In this document: positions 1-7,480 of the stretch, in pieces
Layout: each line of letters starts with the position of its first letter
Numbering within the stretch: position 1 is the stretch's first letter
DNA from: Gemmatimonadaceae bacterium
Lineage (GTDB): Bacteria; Gemmatimonadota; Gemmatimonadetes; Gemmatimonadales; Gemmatimonadaceae
Assembly (NCBI GenBank): GCA_020851035.1
Contig: JADZDM010000010.1
Location: forward strand, 1-64,000
Reading direction: 5' to 3'
DNA: 64,000 bases
Made by a program: the position numbers and the translations under genes
The notes under the pieces: generated by a model
What the model saw: the letters and a program-made list of their open reading frames with translations, nothing else
Databases searched by the model: none
Told to the model about the DNA's origin: nothing

Positions 1-161
1 GAACTCGAGATCTCCGTCCCCTTGAACTCGAGATCTCCGTCCCCTTGAACTCGAGATCTCCGTCCCCTTGAACTCGAGATCTCCGTCCCCTTGAACTCGA
101 GATCTCCGTCCCCTTGAACTCGAGATCCCCGTCCCCTTGAACTCGAGATCCCCGTCCCCTT
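1..161. repeat. Seven tandem copies of a 23-bp unit
   Basis: Seven head-to-tail 23-bp units start at 1, 24, 47, 70, 93, 116 and 139; the array may continue left of the window. The unit begins GAACTCGAGATCT and ends CCGTCCCCTT. Units 6 and 7 share one T-to-C change, so they probably arose by local duplication. There are no spacers. The array ends about 30 bp past the stop of the SRPBCC gene, and a palindrome (TCGAACCGGTTCGA, 172-185) lies between them. Function unknown. Confidence 0.95.
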
Positions 162-193
162 GAACGTGTGCTCGAACCGGTTCGAACCGACCC

Positions 194-1147
194 TCAGCCC
201 GCCAGCACGCCGTCCAGCTTGTCGAACGACCCGCTCCACCCCTGCGTCATCCCCGCCCGCTCGGTCACGAACGCCGCCACCTCCGCCGCCGTCGGCTCCC
301 CGTGCGGCTGCCACAGCACCGTCACGCGCGTCCGCGCCGCACCCTCCGCCACGAAGGTGACCGTCACGTGCATCACCTCGGGCCACACGGGTGCGCCGGG
401 ATGGCGCGAGGTGTTCCCGTCGGCGTCCGTGAAGCGCTGCTGGTACACCAGGCGCGACGGCGGCTCGACGGTCTCGTAGTCGATTCGCCCATACATCGTG
501 AAGGCGTCGTTCGACATCGAGAACACGTTCCGCCCCCCCGCACGGATGTCGGCCTCCTTCACGTGCATCGACATCCCCGTCGGCGGCATCCAGGCCGCCA
601 GCTGGTCCGGGGTGGTCCACGCCGCGAACACACGATCCACCGGCGCGCTGAAGCTCCGGTTGATCACGAACACCTCCCGCGACGACACGCGGTGCTCCAG
701 GTACTCTGCCAGGCGATCCCACGTGCCGTTGCCGCCCGCCGCCTTCACGAACGTGCGCGTCTGCGCCGCCGCCTCGGCCGTCGGCAGGATCATGCGCATG
801 TCGAGCTCAGTCTTCCCGCCCACGTCGCGGAACGTCGCCACCACCCGGAACATCGGCGCCGCATCGGCCGACGACGCCCCATGGTCGTACTCGAGGCGCG
901 CCCGCGGCTCGACCACGTGGTAGCGCGTGTAGTTCGGCCAGTCCTTGCCATCCGGACCGTGCATCGTGTACTCCCAGAATCCACCCGGGCGCAGCTCCTT
1001 CGCGTGCGTCGTGATCGTGAAGCCGCGCGGGCCCCACCAATGCCCCACCTGGGTCACGTCCGTCCACGCCTCCCACACCATCGCCACCGGGGCGTCGTAG
1101 ATGCGGGTGATGCGGATCTCGTTCGCCGCTTCAAATGCCGTCGTCAT
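194..1147 (-). CDS. Tandem SRPBCC (AHSA1-like) domain protein
   Basis: This 317-residue protein contains two START/SRPBCC domains of the AHSA1 type, roughly residues 5-150 and 155-310. Each has the typical opening (R-x-Y/F-x-A-P-V-x-x-V-x-x-A-W-T) and a W-W-G-P or W-M-P-P turn. The family forms hydrophobic ligand-binding cavities in the cytoplasm, and no catalytic role can be assigned. The ATG at 1147 is chosen because homology begins there; it overlaps the 3' end of the ArsR-type gene by 17 bp, implying one transcript and coupled translation. Most relatives have a single domain, so this is an internal duplication. Confidence 0.9.
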   Translation of the reverse strand: MTTAFEAANEIRITRIYDAPVAMVWEAWTDVTQVGHWWGPRGFTITTHAKELRPGGFWEYTMHGPDGKDWPNYTRYHVVEPRARLEYDHGASSADAAPMFRVVATFRDVGGKTELDMRMILPTAEAAAQTRTFVKAAGGNGTWDRLAEYLEHRVSSREVFVINRSFSAPVDRVFAAWTTPDQLAAWMPPTGMSMHVKEADIRAGGRNVFSMSNDAFTMYGRIDYETVEPPSRLVYQQRFTDADGNTSRHPGAPVWPEVMHVTVTFVAEGAARTRVTVLWQPHGEPTAAEVAAFVTERAGMTQGWSGSFDKLDGVLAG

Positions 1148-1490
1148 CAGTCTGGCCCGGTGCGGGGGTGGTGAGGCTCTGCAGGTACTCGCCAAGGCGG
1201 TCGAGGCTGGCTTCCATGAACACGCGATACTCCTCCATCCACGCCGCCGCGTCCTTCAACGGCTCGGCATTCAGGGTGCACGGACGCCACTGCGCCTCGC
1301 GGCCCTTCGTCACCAGCCCCGCGGTCTCCAGCACCTTCAGGTGCTTCGTCACCCCCGGCAGCGTCATCTGCCCAAGGAACGGCGCCGCGATCTGCGTCAC
1401 TGTCGCCTCCCCCTCCCGCAGCCGGGCGAGGATCGCCCGACGTGTGGGATCGGCCAGCGCCGAAAAGGTGCGACTGAGGGTATCCGGCAT
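1131..1490 (-). CDS. ArsR-family winged-helix transcriptional regulator
   Basis: The 119-residue protein is a metalloregulator-like winged helix: a DPTRRAILARL recognition segment near the N-terminus, a central V-T-K-H-L-K-V-L-E recognition helix and a wing around residues 62-70. No cysteine pair typical of metal sensors is present, so it belongs to the non-metal branch usually paired with SRPBCC genes. It is the first gene of a two-gene operon with the SRPBCC protein and probably represses its own promoter. An inverted repeat lies immediately upstream of the ATG. Confidence 0.92.
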   Translation of the reverse strand: MPDTLSRTFSALADPTRRAILARLREGEATVTQIAAPFLGQMTLPGVTKHLKVLETAGLVTKGREAQWRPCTLNAEPLKDAAAWMEEYRVFMEASLDRLGEYLQSLTTPAPGQTDDDGI

Positions 1491-1492
1491 GC

Positions 1493-1524
1493 TTTACCAG
1501 TGAGTTAATTAGCCCTTCGGTAAA
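1493..1524 (-). promoter_or_regulatory. Candidate ArsR operator (TTTACC inverted repeat)
   Basis: TTTACC (1493-1498) and GGTAAA (1519-1524) form a perfect inverted repeat with a 20-bp, comparatively AT-rich centre (TTAATTAG) just upstream of the regulator's start codon. Position and symmetry fit an autoregulatory operator overlapping the promoter. This is inferred from sequence only. Confidence 0.4.
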
Positions 1525-1697
1525 CTACGGGGGTCCATCGGGTCGTCAAGGGCGCCGCGCCGCCACCCTGCACCCCGCCCGCCTGATGGCAGGAACCCCC
1601 TCCCCGGCGCTTCTTTCCCCGACCCTACCCCCGGGGCAGGGCCGACCGTCACCAAGGCCCGGGCCAGGCCCTCACGCCCGACACTCGCCCACCCTCC

Positions 1698-2340
1698 ATG
1701 TCGCTCACGCTGCACGTGAGCCCGGCCCCGCCGCCGCACCTGCCGTCGCAGGCCGGGAAATACTTCGTGCCGTCGCTGGCGCCGGTGGGGCTGCAGGGAC
1801 GCAGTGCGCGTGGCGAGACGATCCTGACGATGGACGGCTGGGAGATGGCGCCGCACACCGTGAACGGCGAGCGCACCTGGCAGGTGGGGGCGACCTTCGC
1901 GGCCCCCGCCGGCGAGACGGTGTGCGTGTCGTTCATGATGTCGTCGAAAGGGTATGGCATCGTCTGGGACAACCCGTCGGCCACGCAATTCATCGCCGGC
2001 ATCAACGGCCGCACCGCGTTCCAGTCGAGGGTCGGCGAGCGGGTCAGCTTCTTCGTCATCACCGGCGACACGCCCGAGGCGATCTACACCGGCTACGCCG
2101 AACTCACCGGTTGCACGCGGACTCCGCCGACGGTACGCCGGGCGTGACGGCGACTTCACGCTGTACGAAGACGACGGCGTGTCGTACGGCGACGAACGCG
2201 GCACGGGCGTCTCCACGCGACTGCACTGGAACGACGCCACCGGCACGCTGACGGGCACCGGCGGCGACCGGGCGCCGGCACGACCGGCAACCGGGCTGGT
2301 GCAGGTGATCGGGCGATGCGCGCCCCCGTTGACGGACGCG
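1698..2340 (+). pseudogene. GH31 alpha-glucosidase/xylosidase remnant
   Basis: Reading frame 1698-2120 gives the N-terminal beta-sandwich of a GH31 glycosidase: a G-E-R-T-W strand, then S-S-K-G-Y-G-I-V-W-D-N-P, and the G-Y-x-E-L-T-G end of that domain. From about 2130 a different frame gives the C-terminal DUF5110 signature D-G-D-F-T-L-Y-E-D-D-G-V followed by L-H-W-N-D-A-T-G-T-L. The whole catalytic barrel between them (several hundred residues in the family) is missing. A second, shorter deletion appears to have removed the Y-G-L-G-Q-H region just before S-S-K-G-Y-G. I read this as an eroded gene, not a functional enzyme. Confidence 0.8.
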
Positions 2341-2387
2341 CGCGCCGCCGTTCAGTTCCGCCAGTTGTCCTCCACCATGAGTGTGAC

Positions 2388-3452
2388 ATGCGCTGTCGAG
2401 ACTGCCTGCTGTTGGTGCCTGTTCTCGCACTGGAACTCGTGCTCGCACCGCTGCTTGCCGCCCAGGTGCGCCAGGTTGGCGACCTGAACACGCGCCAGAT
2501 TCGCGCCCTCGACCGCACGAAGACCGTCGTCATCCTGCAGGGTGGAATGCTGGAGGAACACGGCCCGTACCTTCCCGCCTTCACCGACGGCATCCTCAGC
2601 GCGCGACTGACCAACGAGCTCGCCGCCGGCATTGCCGTGGCACGTCCGGGATGGACGGTGCTGGTGTTCCCTCCGGTGTCGGCCGGCGCCAGCGGCTCGA
2701 ACGAAATCGGCCGCCAGTACTCCTTCGCTGGCACCTACGCCGTGCGCCCGTCGACCCTGCGTGCGGCGTTCGCCGACCTGGCGAATGAACTCGGCACCCA
2801 GGGATTCCGGTGGGTGCTCGTCGTCCACGTGCACGGATCACCGCTGCACATCGGCGCGCTGGACGACGCGTCGGACTATTTCCACGACAGCTTCGGCGGC
2901 ACGATGGTGAACCTGTGGGGCCTGCTGCCGGTGCTCGGCGGCTGGGGCGGGGCGATGAGTGTGATGTCGCCGGCCGAGAAGGTCGCGGATGGCCTCTCCC
3001 TGCATGCCGGCATGGACGAGCACAGCCTGATGCTGTTCCTCCGCCCTGACTTGGTCGCGCGCGACTTCCGCACTGCACCGGTGGTCTCGGGCACCACGTA
3101 TGCCGAGGACTTCAGCGTGGCCGCGCGCGAGGGCTGGCCGGGCTACCTCGGCGCGCCACACCTTGCAACCGCAGCGTTCGGCCGGCGCATCTGGCGCGCC
3201 TTCAGTGCGGCGACGCTCAAGACATCACTCGAGATCCTCGACGGCAAGGATCCGGCGACGATTCCGCGCTACCTCACTTACCTGCGCAAGCTGCCCGAGT
3301 ATCGCGCGTGGATGGACAGCTCCATGGCGCGTGACTCGGCCGCCGCGCGGCATCTGGCCGACTGGATGGCGCGGCGGACGCGTCAGGCGACGCCAACGCC
3401 ACCGGATGGTCCAGGCGGCTCGCACGCGCCAGGCGCGTCGCCATCATGGTGA
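2388..3452 (+). CDS. Exported creatininase-family amidohydrolase
   Basis: The 354-residue protein starts with a signal peptide (hydrophobic stretch, then L-L-A-A-Q). The mature part has creatininase-fold signatures: L-E-E-H-G-P-Y-L-P with T-D-G (Glu, His and Asp metal ligands), a V-V-H-V-H-G strand and H-A-G-M-D-E-H-S-L-M-L. The family hydrolyses cyclic or linear amides with two metal ions; the substrate cannot be deduced. Export is unusual for the classical cytoplasmic enzymes but common for such proteins in environmental heterotrophs. The ATG at 2388 is chosen because it begins the signal peptide. It follows the GH31 remnant with no obvious operon partner. Confidence 0.85.
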   Translation: MRCRDCLLLVPVLALELVLAPLLAAQVRQVGDLNTRQIRALDRTKTVVILQGGMLEEHGPYLPAFTDGILSARLTNELAAGIAVARPGWTVLVFPPVSAGASGSNEIGRQYSFAGTYAVRPSTLRAAFADLANELGTQGFRWVLVVHVHGSPLHIGALDDASDYFHDSFGGTMVNLWGLLPVLGGWGGAMSVMSPAEKVADGLSLHAGMDEHSLMLFLRPDLVARDFRTAPVVSGTTYAEDFSVAAREGWPGYLGAPHLATAAFGRRIWRAFSAATLKTSLEILDGKDPATIPRYLTYLRKLPEYRAWMDSSMARDSAAARHLADWMARRTRQATPTPPDGPGGSHAPGASPSW

Positions 3453-3628
3453 AGGCCAACGACCAGTGCGCGCGCGCCATCGCCGCCTGAGGCACCGGCA
3501 CTGACCAGGCCGACCTCGCCGTCGCGCTCCGGGCACTCCGGCGCCAGACTGCTCCTCGGGCGAGATGCGCGGGCGGGCCGGCGGCCCACGGCCCGGTTTG
3601 CCTCCCATGCCAGCGAGGGCACAGACGC

Positions 3629-5020
3629 ATGAGCGATGTGGCAGTCGCGACCCTTCTCGCCGCACTGCAACGCGGTGATACGACCGCTGCGCTGGGCCAA
3701 CTCGCGGCCGAACCTGCGCTGGGCCGTCACTGCATCCACACCGCCGCGGCAGTGGCTGACGCGGAGGCCGTCCGCACATTCCTCGCCACCGATCGCGCCC
3801 TCGCGCGGGCGCGGCTGGACGGCACCGGTGTCGAGCCGCTGCTCTTCGCAGTGGCGGATGAACTGAAGTCGGCGCTGGCAGTGCCCGCGGCGGCGCACCT
3901 CGAGACGGTCCGCCTGCTCCTCGACGCCGGTGCCGACCCCAACGCCGCGGCCCCGCTGCCGGACGTGTCGGAGACCATCCCGGCGCTGTACTTCCCCTGT
4001 GTGCGCGGCAACGCCGCCGTCGCCCGGCTGCTGCTGGAACACGGCGCCAACCCGACCGACGGCGAGAGTCTCTACCACGCCGCGCAGCACGACCATCGCA
4101 CCTGCCTCGCGCTGCTGCGCGAGTTCGGGGCCGACCTGCACCGAGGTCCCGCGGAACACGGCAACACGCCGCTCCACTTCCTCGCGTCACACACGCCGGA
4201 CAACCCGGTCACGCCGGCGGCGACGCGTGGCATGTCGTGGCTGCTCGAAGCGGGCGCCGATCCCACTGTGCCGAGCTTCGCCGGCATGACGGCGCATCCG
4301 CAGGCGGGGGAGACGCCGCTGCATCGCGCAGCGGCGGTCGGGCATGGCACCGACGTGCTCACGCGCCTGGTCAGGCACGGAGCCCGGCCCGACCAGCGCC
4401 GCGACGACGGCGCCACCGCCTACCAGCTCGCCGTGCGCGGGGGGCATGTCGCCGCGGCAGCCGCGCTCGCGTCGGTCGGCGCCGACACCACTGTCACCGC
4501 CATCGACGCGCTGCTCGCGGCCTGTCACCGGGGCGACGAACAGGCGGCGCGCGCCGAGCTCGATGCACATCCCGGTCTGCTGCTGGGCCTGCCGACCGGC
4601 GACCGCGACGCCCTCGGTCGCGCCGTCGGCGAGGGACGGCTCGAGGCCGTGCGCGTGATGTGCGCCATCGGGTGGCCGATGGACCAGGAGGGTGAATGGG
4701 GCGGGACACCGCTGCACTGGGCCGCATGGCAGGGCCGGACCGACATCGTGCGCATGCTGCTGGCGCATGGTGCGCCGGTGAACCTCCGCGACACGCGCTA
4801 CGGGAGTTCACCCATCGCGTGGGTCGCGCACGGGTCGCGGTTCTGCGACCGCGCCAACGACGAGGACTATCCGCGGATTGCCGAATTGCTGCTCGACGCG
4901 GGCGCCACGCGGGCCGCGTCGTTCAACCACTGGAGCGAGCCGCCGGAGAGCCTGGCACGGCCGAGCGTGGCGGCGGTGCTGCGTGACCGCGGGTTCCTCA
5001 CCGGCGAATCGACGGGCTGA
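3629..5020 (+). CDS. Ankyrin-repeat protein (463 aa)
   Basis: This soluble protein is built of ankyrin repeats almost from end to end. Clear units include L-E-T-V-R-L-L-L-D-A-G-A-D-P-N, A-V-A-R-L-L-L-E-H-G-A-N-P, G-E-T-P-L-H-R-A-A-A-V-G-H and G-T-P-L-H-W-A-A-W-Q-G-R-T-D-I-V-R-M-L-L. No signal peptide or membrane segment is present. Ankyrin proteins bind other proteins; the partner is unknown. A GAGGG motif about 10 bp before the ATG supports the start. It is one of three ankyrin proteins in the window but lacks the N-terminal module shared by the other two. Confidence 0.93.
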   Translation: MSDVAVATLLAALQRGDTTAALGQLAAEPALGRHCIHTAAAVADAEAVRTFLATDRALARARLDGTGVEPLLFAVADELKSALAVPAAAHLETVRLLLDAGADPNAAAPLPDVSETIPALYFPCVRGNAAVARLLLEHGANPTDGESLYHAAQHDHRTCLALLREFGADLHRGPAEHGNTPLHFLASHTPDNPVTPAATRGMSWLLEAGADPTVPSFAGMTAHPQAGETPLHRAAAVGHGTDVLTRLVRHGARPDQRRDDGATAYQLAVRGGHVAAAAALASVGADTTVTAIDALLAACHRGDEQAARAELDAHPGLLLGLPTGDRDALGRAVGEGRLEAVRVMCAIGWPMDQEGEWGGTPLHWAAWQGRTDIVRMLLAHGAPVNLRDTRYGSSPIAWVAHGSRFCDRANDEDYPRIAELLLDAGATRAASFNHWSEPPESLARPSVAAVLRDRGFLTGESTG

Positions 5021-5026
5021 CACCGG

Positions 5027-5065
5027 ACGGCCGCAGGCGATGCACTGGGCAACGCCTGCGGCCGT
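5027..5065. terminator. Bidirectional hairpin between convergent genes
   Basis: A perfect 13-bp inverted repeat, ACGGCCGCAGGCG (5027-5039) and its complement (5053-5065), has a 13-nt loop. It lies in the 63-bp gap between two convergent stop codons. No strong T-run follows, so it may end transcription with a factor or protect 3' ends. Confidence 0.6.
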
Positions 5066-5083
5066 GATGACTCGTGCGCGGGC

Positions 5084-5584
5084 CTACTGCTTTGCGGCGC
5101 CGGCCCGCGGCGAGCAGGCTTCCTCGACCGTGTGGAACCGGTCATGGGTGAGCTTGAGGGCGGCCTTCACCTGCTCGTCGGGCACGCTGCGGGTGCCGGC
5201 CGCGCGCGCAGCCTCCTCCGAGGCGCGCAGCAGGGCCTCGAGATCGGCGGTGCGAGCCGTCCCGCCGCAGGTCGCCGGGGTCGGCTCCGTGGTCAACGCG
5301 CGGGCCGCAGCCACGAGTTCGGCAGCGCGGGCACGGAACGGGGCCAGGTCGTTTCGATCCTTGGCCGGGTGCCAGCTCGCGGCCATCACCGTGTGATACG
5401 TGTCGAGTGCCTTCCACGCGATGCCGTGTTCCTCTCCCTCATGCGCCTCGGCGGCGGCAGCGGGGCGCGGGGTGGCCGGCCGCGGCGACTGCGACTGGGC
5501 GGAGAGCGCGCCGGCGAACGTGGCCGAGGCCACGAGCAGGACCGCGGAGGCGGTGAGGGTGCGGGCGTGCTGGCGGACGGTCAT
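5084..5584 (-). CDS. Exported helical protein of unknown function
   Basis: A 166-residue protein with a signal peptide (T-A-S-A-V-L-L-V-A-S-A-T-F-A-G-A-L-S-A-Q). The mature part has a short Pro/Ala-rich linker, then predicted helices with conserved-looking W-H-P and T-H-D-R-F-H-T-V-E-E-A-C segments. The layout resembles four-helix periplasmic proteins of the cytochrome c' kind, but there is no CxxCH heme motif. A GGAG Shine-Dalgarno sits before the ATG at 5584. I do not recognise the family. Confidence 0.8.
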   Translation of the reverse strand: MTVRQHARTLTASAVLLVASATFAGALSAQSQSPRPATPRPAAAAEAHEGEEHGIAWKALDTYHTVMAASWHPAKDRNDLAPFRARAAELVAAARALTTEPTPATCGGTARTADLEALLRASEEAARAAGTRSVPDEQVKAALKLTHDRFHTVEEACSPRAGAAKQ

Positions 5585-5670
5585 GCAGGCTCCAGGAGAT
5601 CGAGGCGGGCAGCTGAGGTCGGAACTCCGCGAAATTTCGGCAGGGTGAGCAGGCATGGCAATCGGCGAAT

Positions 5671-5783
5671 TCACCGAATTCGGTGACAGTGCACCCATTC
5701 CCCGGAATCCGGTGACAGAAATCCGGTGACAACAGGAATCCGGTGACAGTGCACTCATTCCCAGGAATCCGGTGACAGTGCAC
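5671..5783. repeat. GTGCACTGTCACC repeat cluster 1
   Basis: Three full copies of GGTGACAGTGCAC (5682, 5742, 5771) and two shorter GGTGACA copies, all in the same orientation and each preceded by GAATCC or similar. The cluster opens with a 16-bp palindrome, TCACCGAATTCGGTGA (5671-5686). It lies between divergent genes, unlike clusters 2 and 3. The rest of the gap up to 5980 shows nothing else I can name. Confidence 0.9.
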
Positions 5784-5980
5784 TGATTTCGCCGCCGAGC
5801 CGGCGGTGGCGGCTCCGGGGTGCCGCCGGGGGCAGTGATTCCCCCTGATGTAGGGGATTTCCCTCTATGGCGCGCGGAATGCCCCGCACCCACCGTGGAT
5901 GAGGCACCTGCCACTCCCGCCATCCTGCCGGTTCCCGGTCGGCACGTGCCCAGGCGGATCTCCCCATCCCCGGAGGCCAG

Positions 5981-7246
5981 ATGCAGGCCCTGCCAAGTAC
6001 GGTCGCCCCGGACGTCTTCACGGGCCTCGTCGCCGGTGAGCGCGACGCCCTGCGCCGGTTGTTCGACAGCTTCGCGCCATCCCTCGCCGCCGCAGTCGAC
6101 GAGAACGTCGGCGCCGACTCGGCCACGTCGCACATCATCGACGCGCTCTTCCTCGAGGCGTGGCACGAGCGCGCCACGTTCACGTCACCGGATGCGCTGC
6201 ACGACTGGCTGGTCCGCGAGTCGCAGGCGCTGTCGGCGCGCGAACTCGCCCGCCGCGCGCGGCTCCGCCGTTTCGAGGAGCGCGAGCATATCCACCGCGA
6301 GCCGACGGCGGCCCCGCATGCGCCGTTCGACGTGGCGGCCGGCTGGACGCGTGTGACGGCCCAGCTCGACCACACCGGTGACGATGCCACGCGGGCTGCC
6401 GAGGCGCGACTCGAGGCGTCGAAGCACGGTGCGGCGGAGCACATCGCGCATGTCGGCGAGGGGATCCCACGCAAGGTCCTCGTCGGCGGTGCAATCGGCT
6501 TCGTGGCACTCGCGTCGGCGATCTTCTGGGGCATGGACCGCGCCGGGATGGACGTGCGGCTGAAGCAGGCCATTGCCAGCAAGGATGCGCATGCCATCAC
6601 CACCGGCTCCGGGCAGCGAGCAACCGTGAAGCTCGATGACGGGACGCAGGTGACCATGGCGGCAGACGACAGCATCACGGTGGCAGCGGGATTCAATCGC
6701 GAGTTGCGGGCCGTCTCGGTCACGGGCGCGGCCCGGTTCACCGTCGCCCCCAACCCCAAGCTGCCGTTCCACGCCTTCGCCGGTCGCATGCACGTGGTCG
6801 CGACGGGCACCACCTTCACCGTGAGCGCGTGGAAGGACGAGCCGGTGTCGGTGGCGGTGCAGGAGGGGAGCGTGACGGTGACGGTCGGCGACCAGACGCG
6901 CGAGGTGGCCGCCGGCGCCGGTCTCCAGCTGTCGGCCGACAGCGTGCTGACCGACGCCACACCGGAGCAGGTGGCGGAGACGGCGCAGTGGGCGGATGGT
7001 CGCCTGGTGATCGCGAACCGCACGCTCAAGGCCTCGTTGCCGGTGTTCCGGCGCTGGTACCTCATGGACCTGCGTCCGGAGGTGAAGCTGCTCGACCGAC
7101 CGGTCTCGATCTCGGTGCCGGTGGACAAGGGCGACAGCGCGATCGTGGCGCTGCAGCAGTCGGCGAACGTGGAGCGGATCTGGGTGAACGGGCAGACGGT
7201 GATCGTGGACGCCCCGCCGAAGGGGGCGTCGGCGACGAAGCGCTGA
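5981..7246 (+). CDS. Sigma-like domain fused to membrane-anchored FecR domain
   Basis: Residues about 10-100 resemble region 2 of an ECF sigma factor (L-R-R-L-F-D-S-F, then D-A-L-F-L-E-A-W-H-E-R). There is no region 4 helix-turn-helix. A single membrane segment follows at about 165-185, then a FecR domain at about 207-302 (G-Q-R-A-T-V-K-L-D-D-G-T-x-V and V-x-A-T-G-T-T-F-T-V), then a C-terminal extension of some 110 residues. FecR proteins are normally separate anti-sigma factors that relay outer-membrane signals. Here the cytoplasmic end looks like a decayed or repurposed sigma module. No TonB receptor is nearby. The start is the ATG that begins the sigma-like homology. Confidence 0.8.
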   Translation: MQALPSTVAPDVFTGLVAGERDALRRLFDSFAPSLAAAVDENVGADSATSHIIDALFLEAWHERATFTSPDALHDWLVRESQALSARELARRARLRRFEEREHIHREPTAAPHAPFDVAAGWTRVTAQLDHTGDDATRAAEARLEASKHGAAEHIAHVGEGIPRKVLVGGAIGFVALASAIFWGMDRAGMDVRLKQAIASKDAHAITTGSGQRATVKLDDGTQVTMAADDSITVAAGFNRELRAVSVTGAARFTVAPNPKLPFHAFAGRMHVVATGTTFTVSAWKDEPVSVAVQEGSVTVTVGDQTREVAAGAGLQLSADSVLTDATPEQVAETAQWADGRLVIANRTLKASLPVFRRWYLMDLRPEVKLLDRPVSISVPVDKGDSAIVALQQSANVERIWVNGQTVIVDAPPKGASATKR

Positions 7247-7287
7247 ACCGTCCGGATCGGTAACGGGACGGCAGTGTCGGGAAAACC

Positions 7288-7444
7288 GGTGACAGTGCAT
7301 GAATTGGACAGAAATCGGCTAAACCGGGGAAAAACCGGTGGGAAAAACCGGTGACAGTGCACGAATTCCCATCTGGCAATTCGTGCACTGTCACCGATTT
7401 CTGTCTGTCACCGATTTCTGTCTGGCAAGTCGAGCACTGTCACC
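7288..7444. repeat. GTGCACTGTCACC repeat cluster 2 with perfect hairpin
   Basis: Two GGTGACAGTGCA copies (7288, 7350) face two copies in the opposite orientation (7383, 7432; the last has one mismatch), with partial copies between. The inner pair makes a perfect 18-bp stem (7350-7367 with 7378-7395) and a 10-nt loop, flanked by A-run and T-run sequence (AAAAACC and GATTT). It sits between convergent genes (stop codons at 7246 and 7481), so it is well placed to act as a two-way terminator. Confidence 0.9.
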
Positions 7445-7480
7445 GATTTCGCGCCGCCGACTTCGCGCTCACCGATCGCG

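Noticed and set aside
1-161. CRISPR array
   Set aside because: Units abut with no spacers; it is a plain tandem repeat.
172-190. tRNA T-arm-like GGTTCGAAC sequence
   Set aside because: It is just a short palindrome; no acceptor, D or anticodon arms can be built around it.
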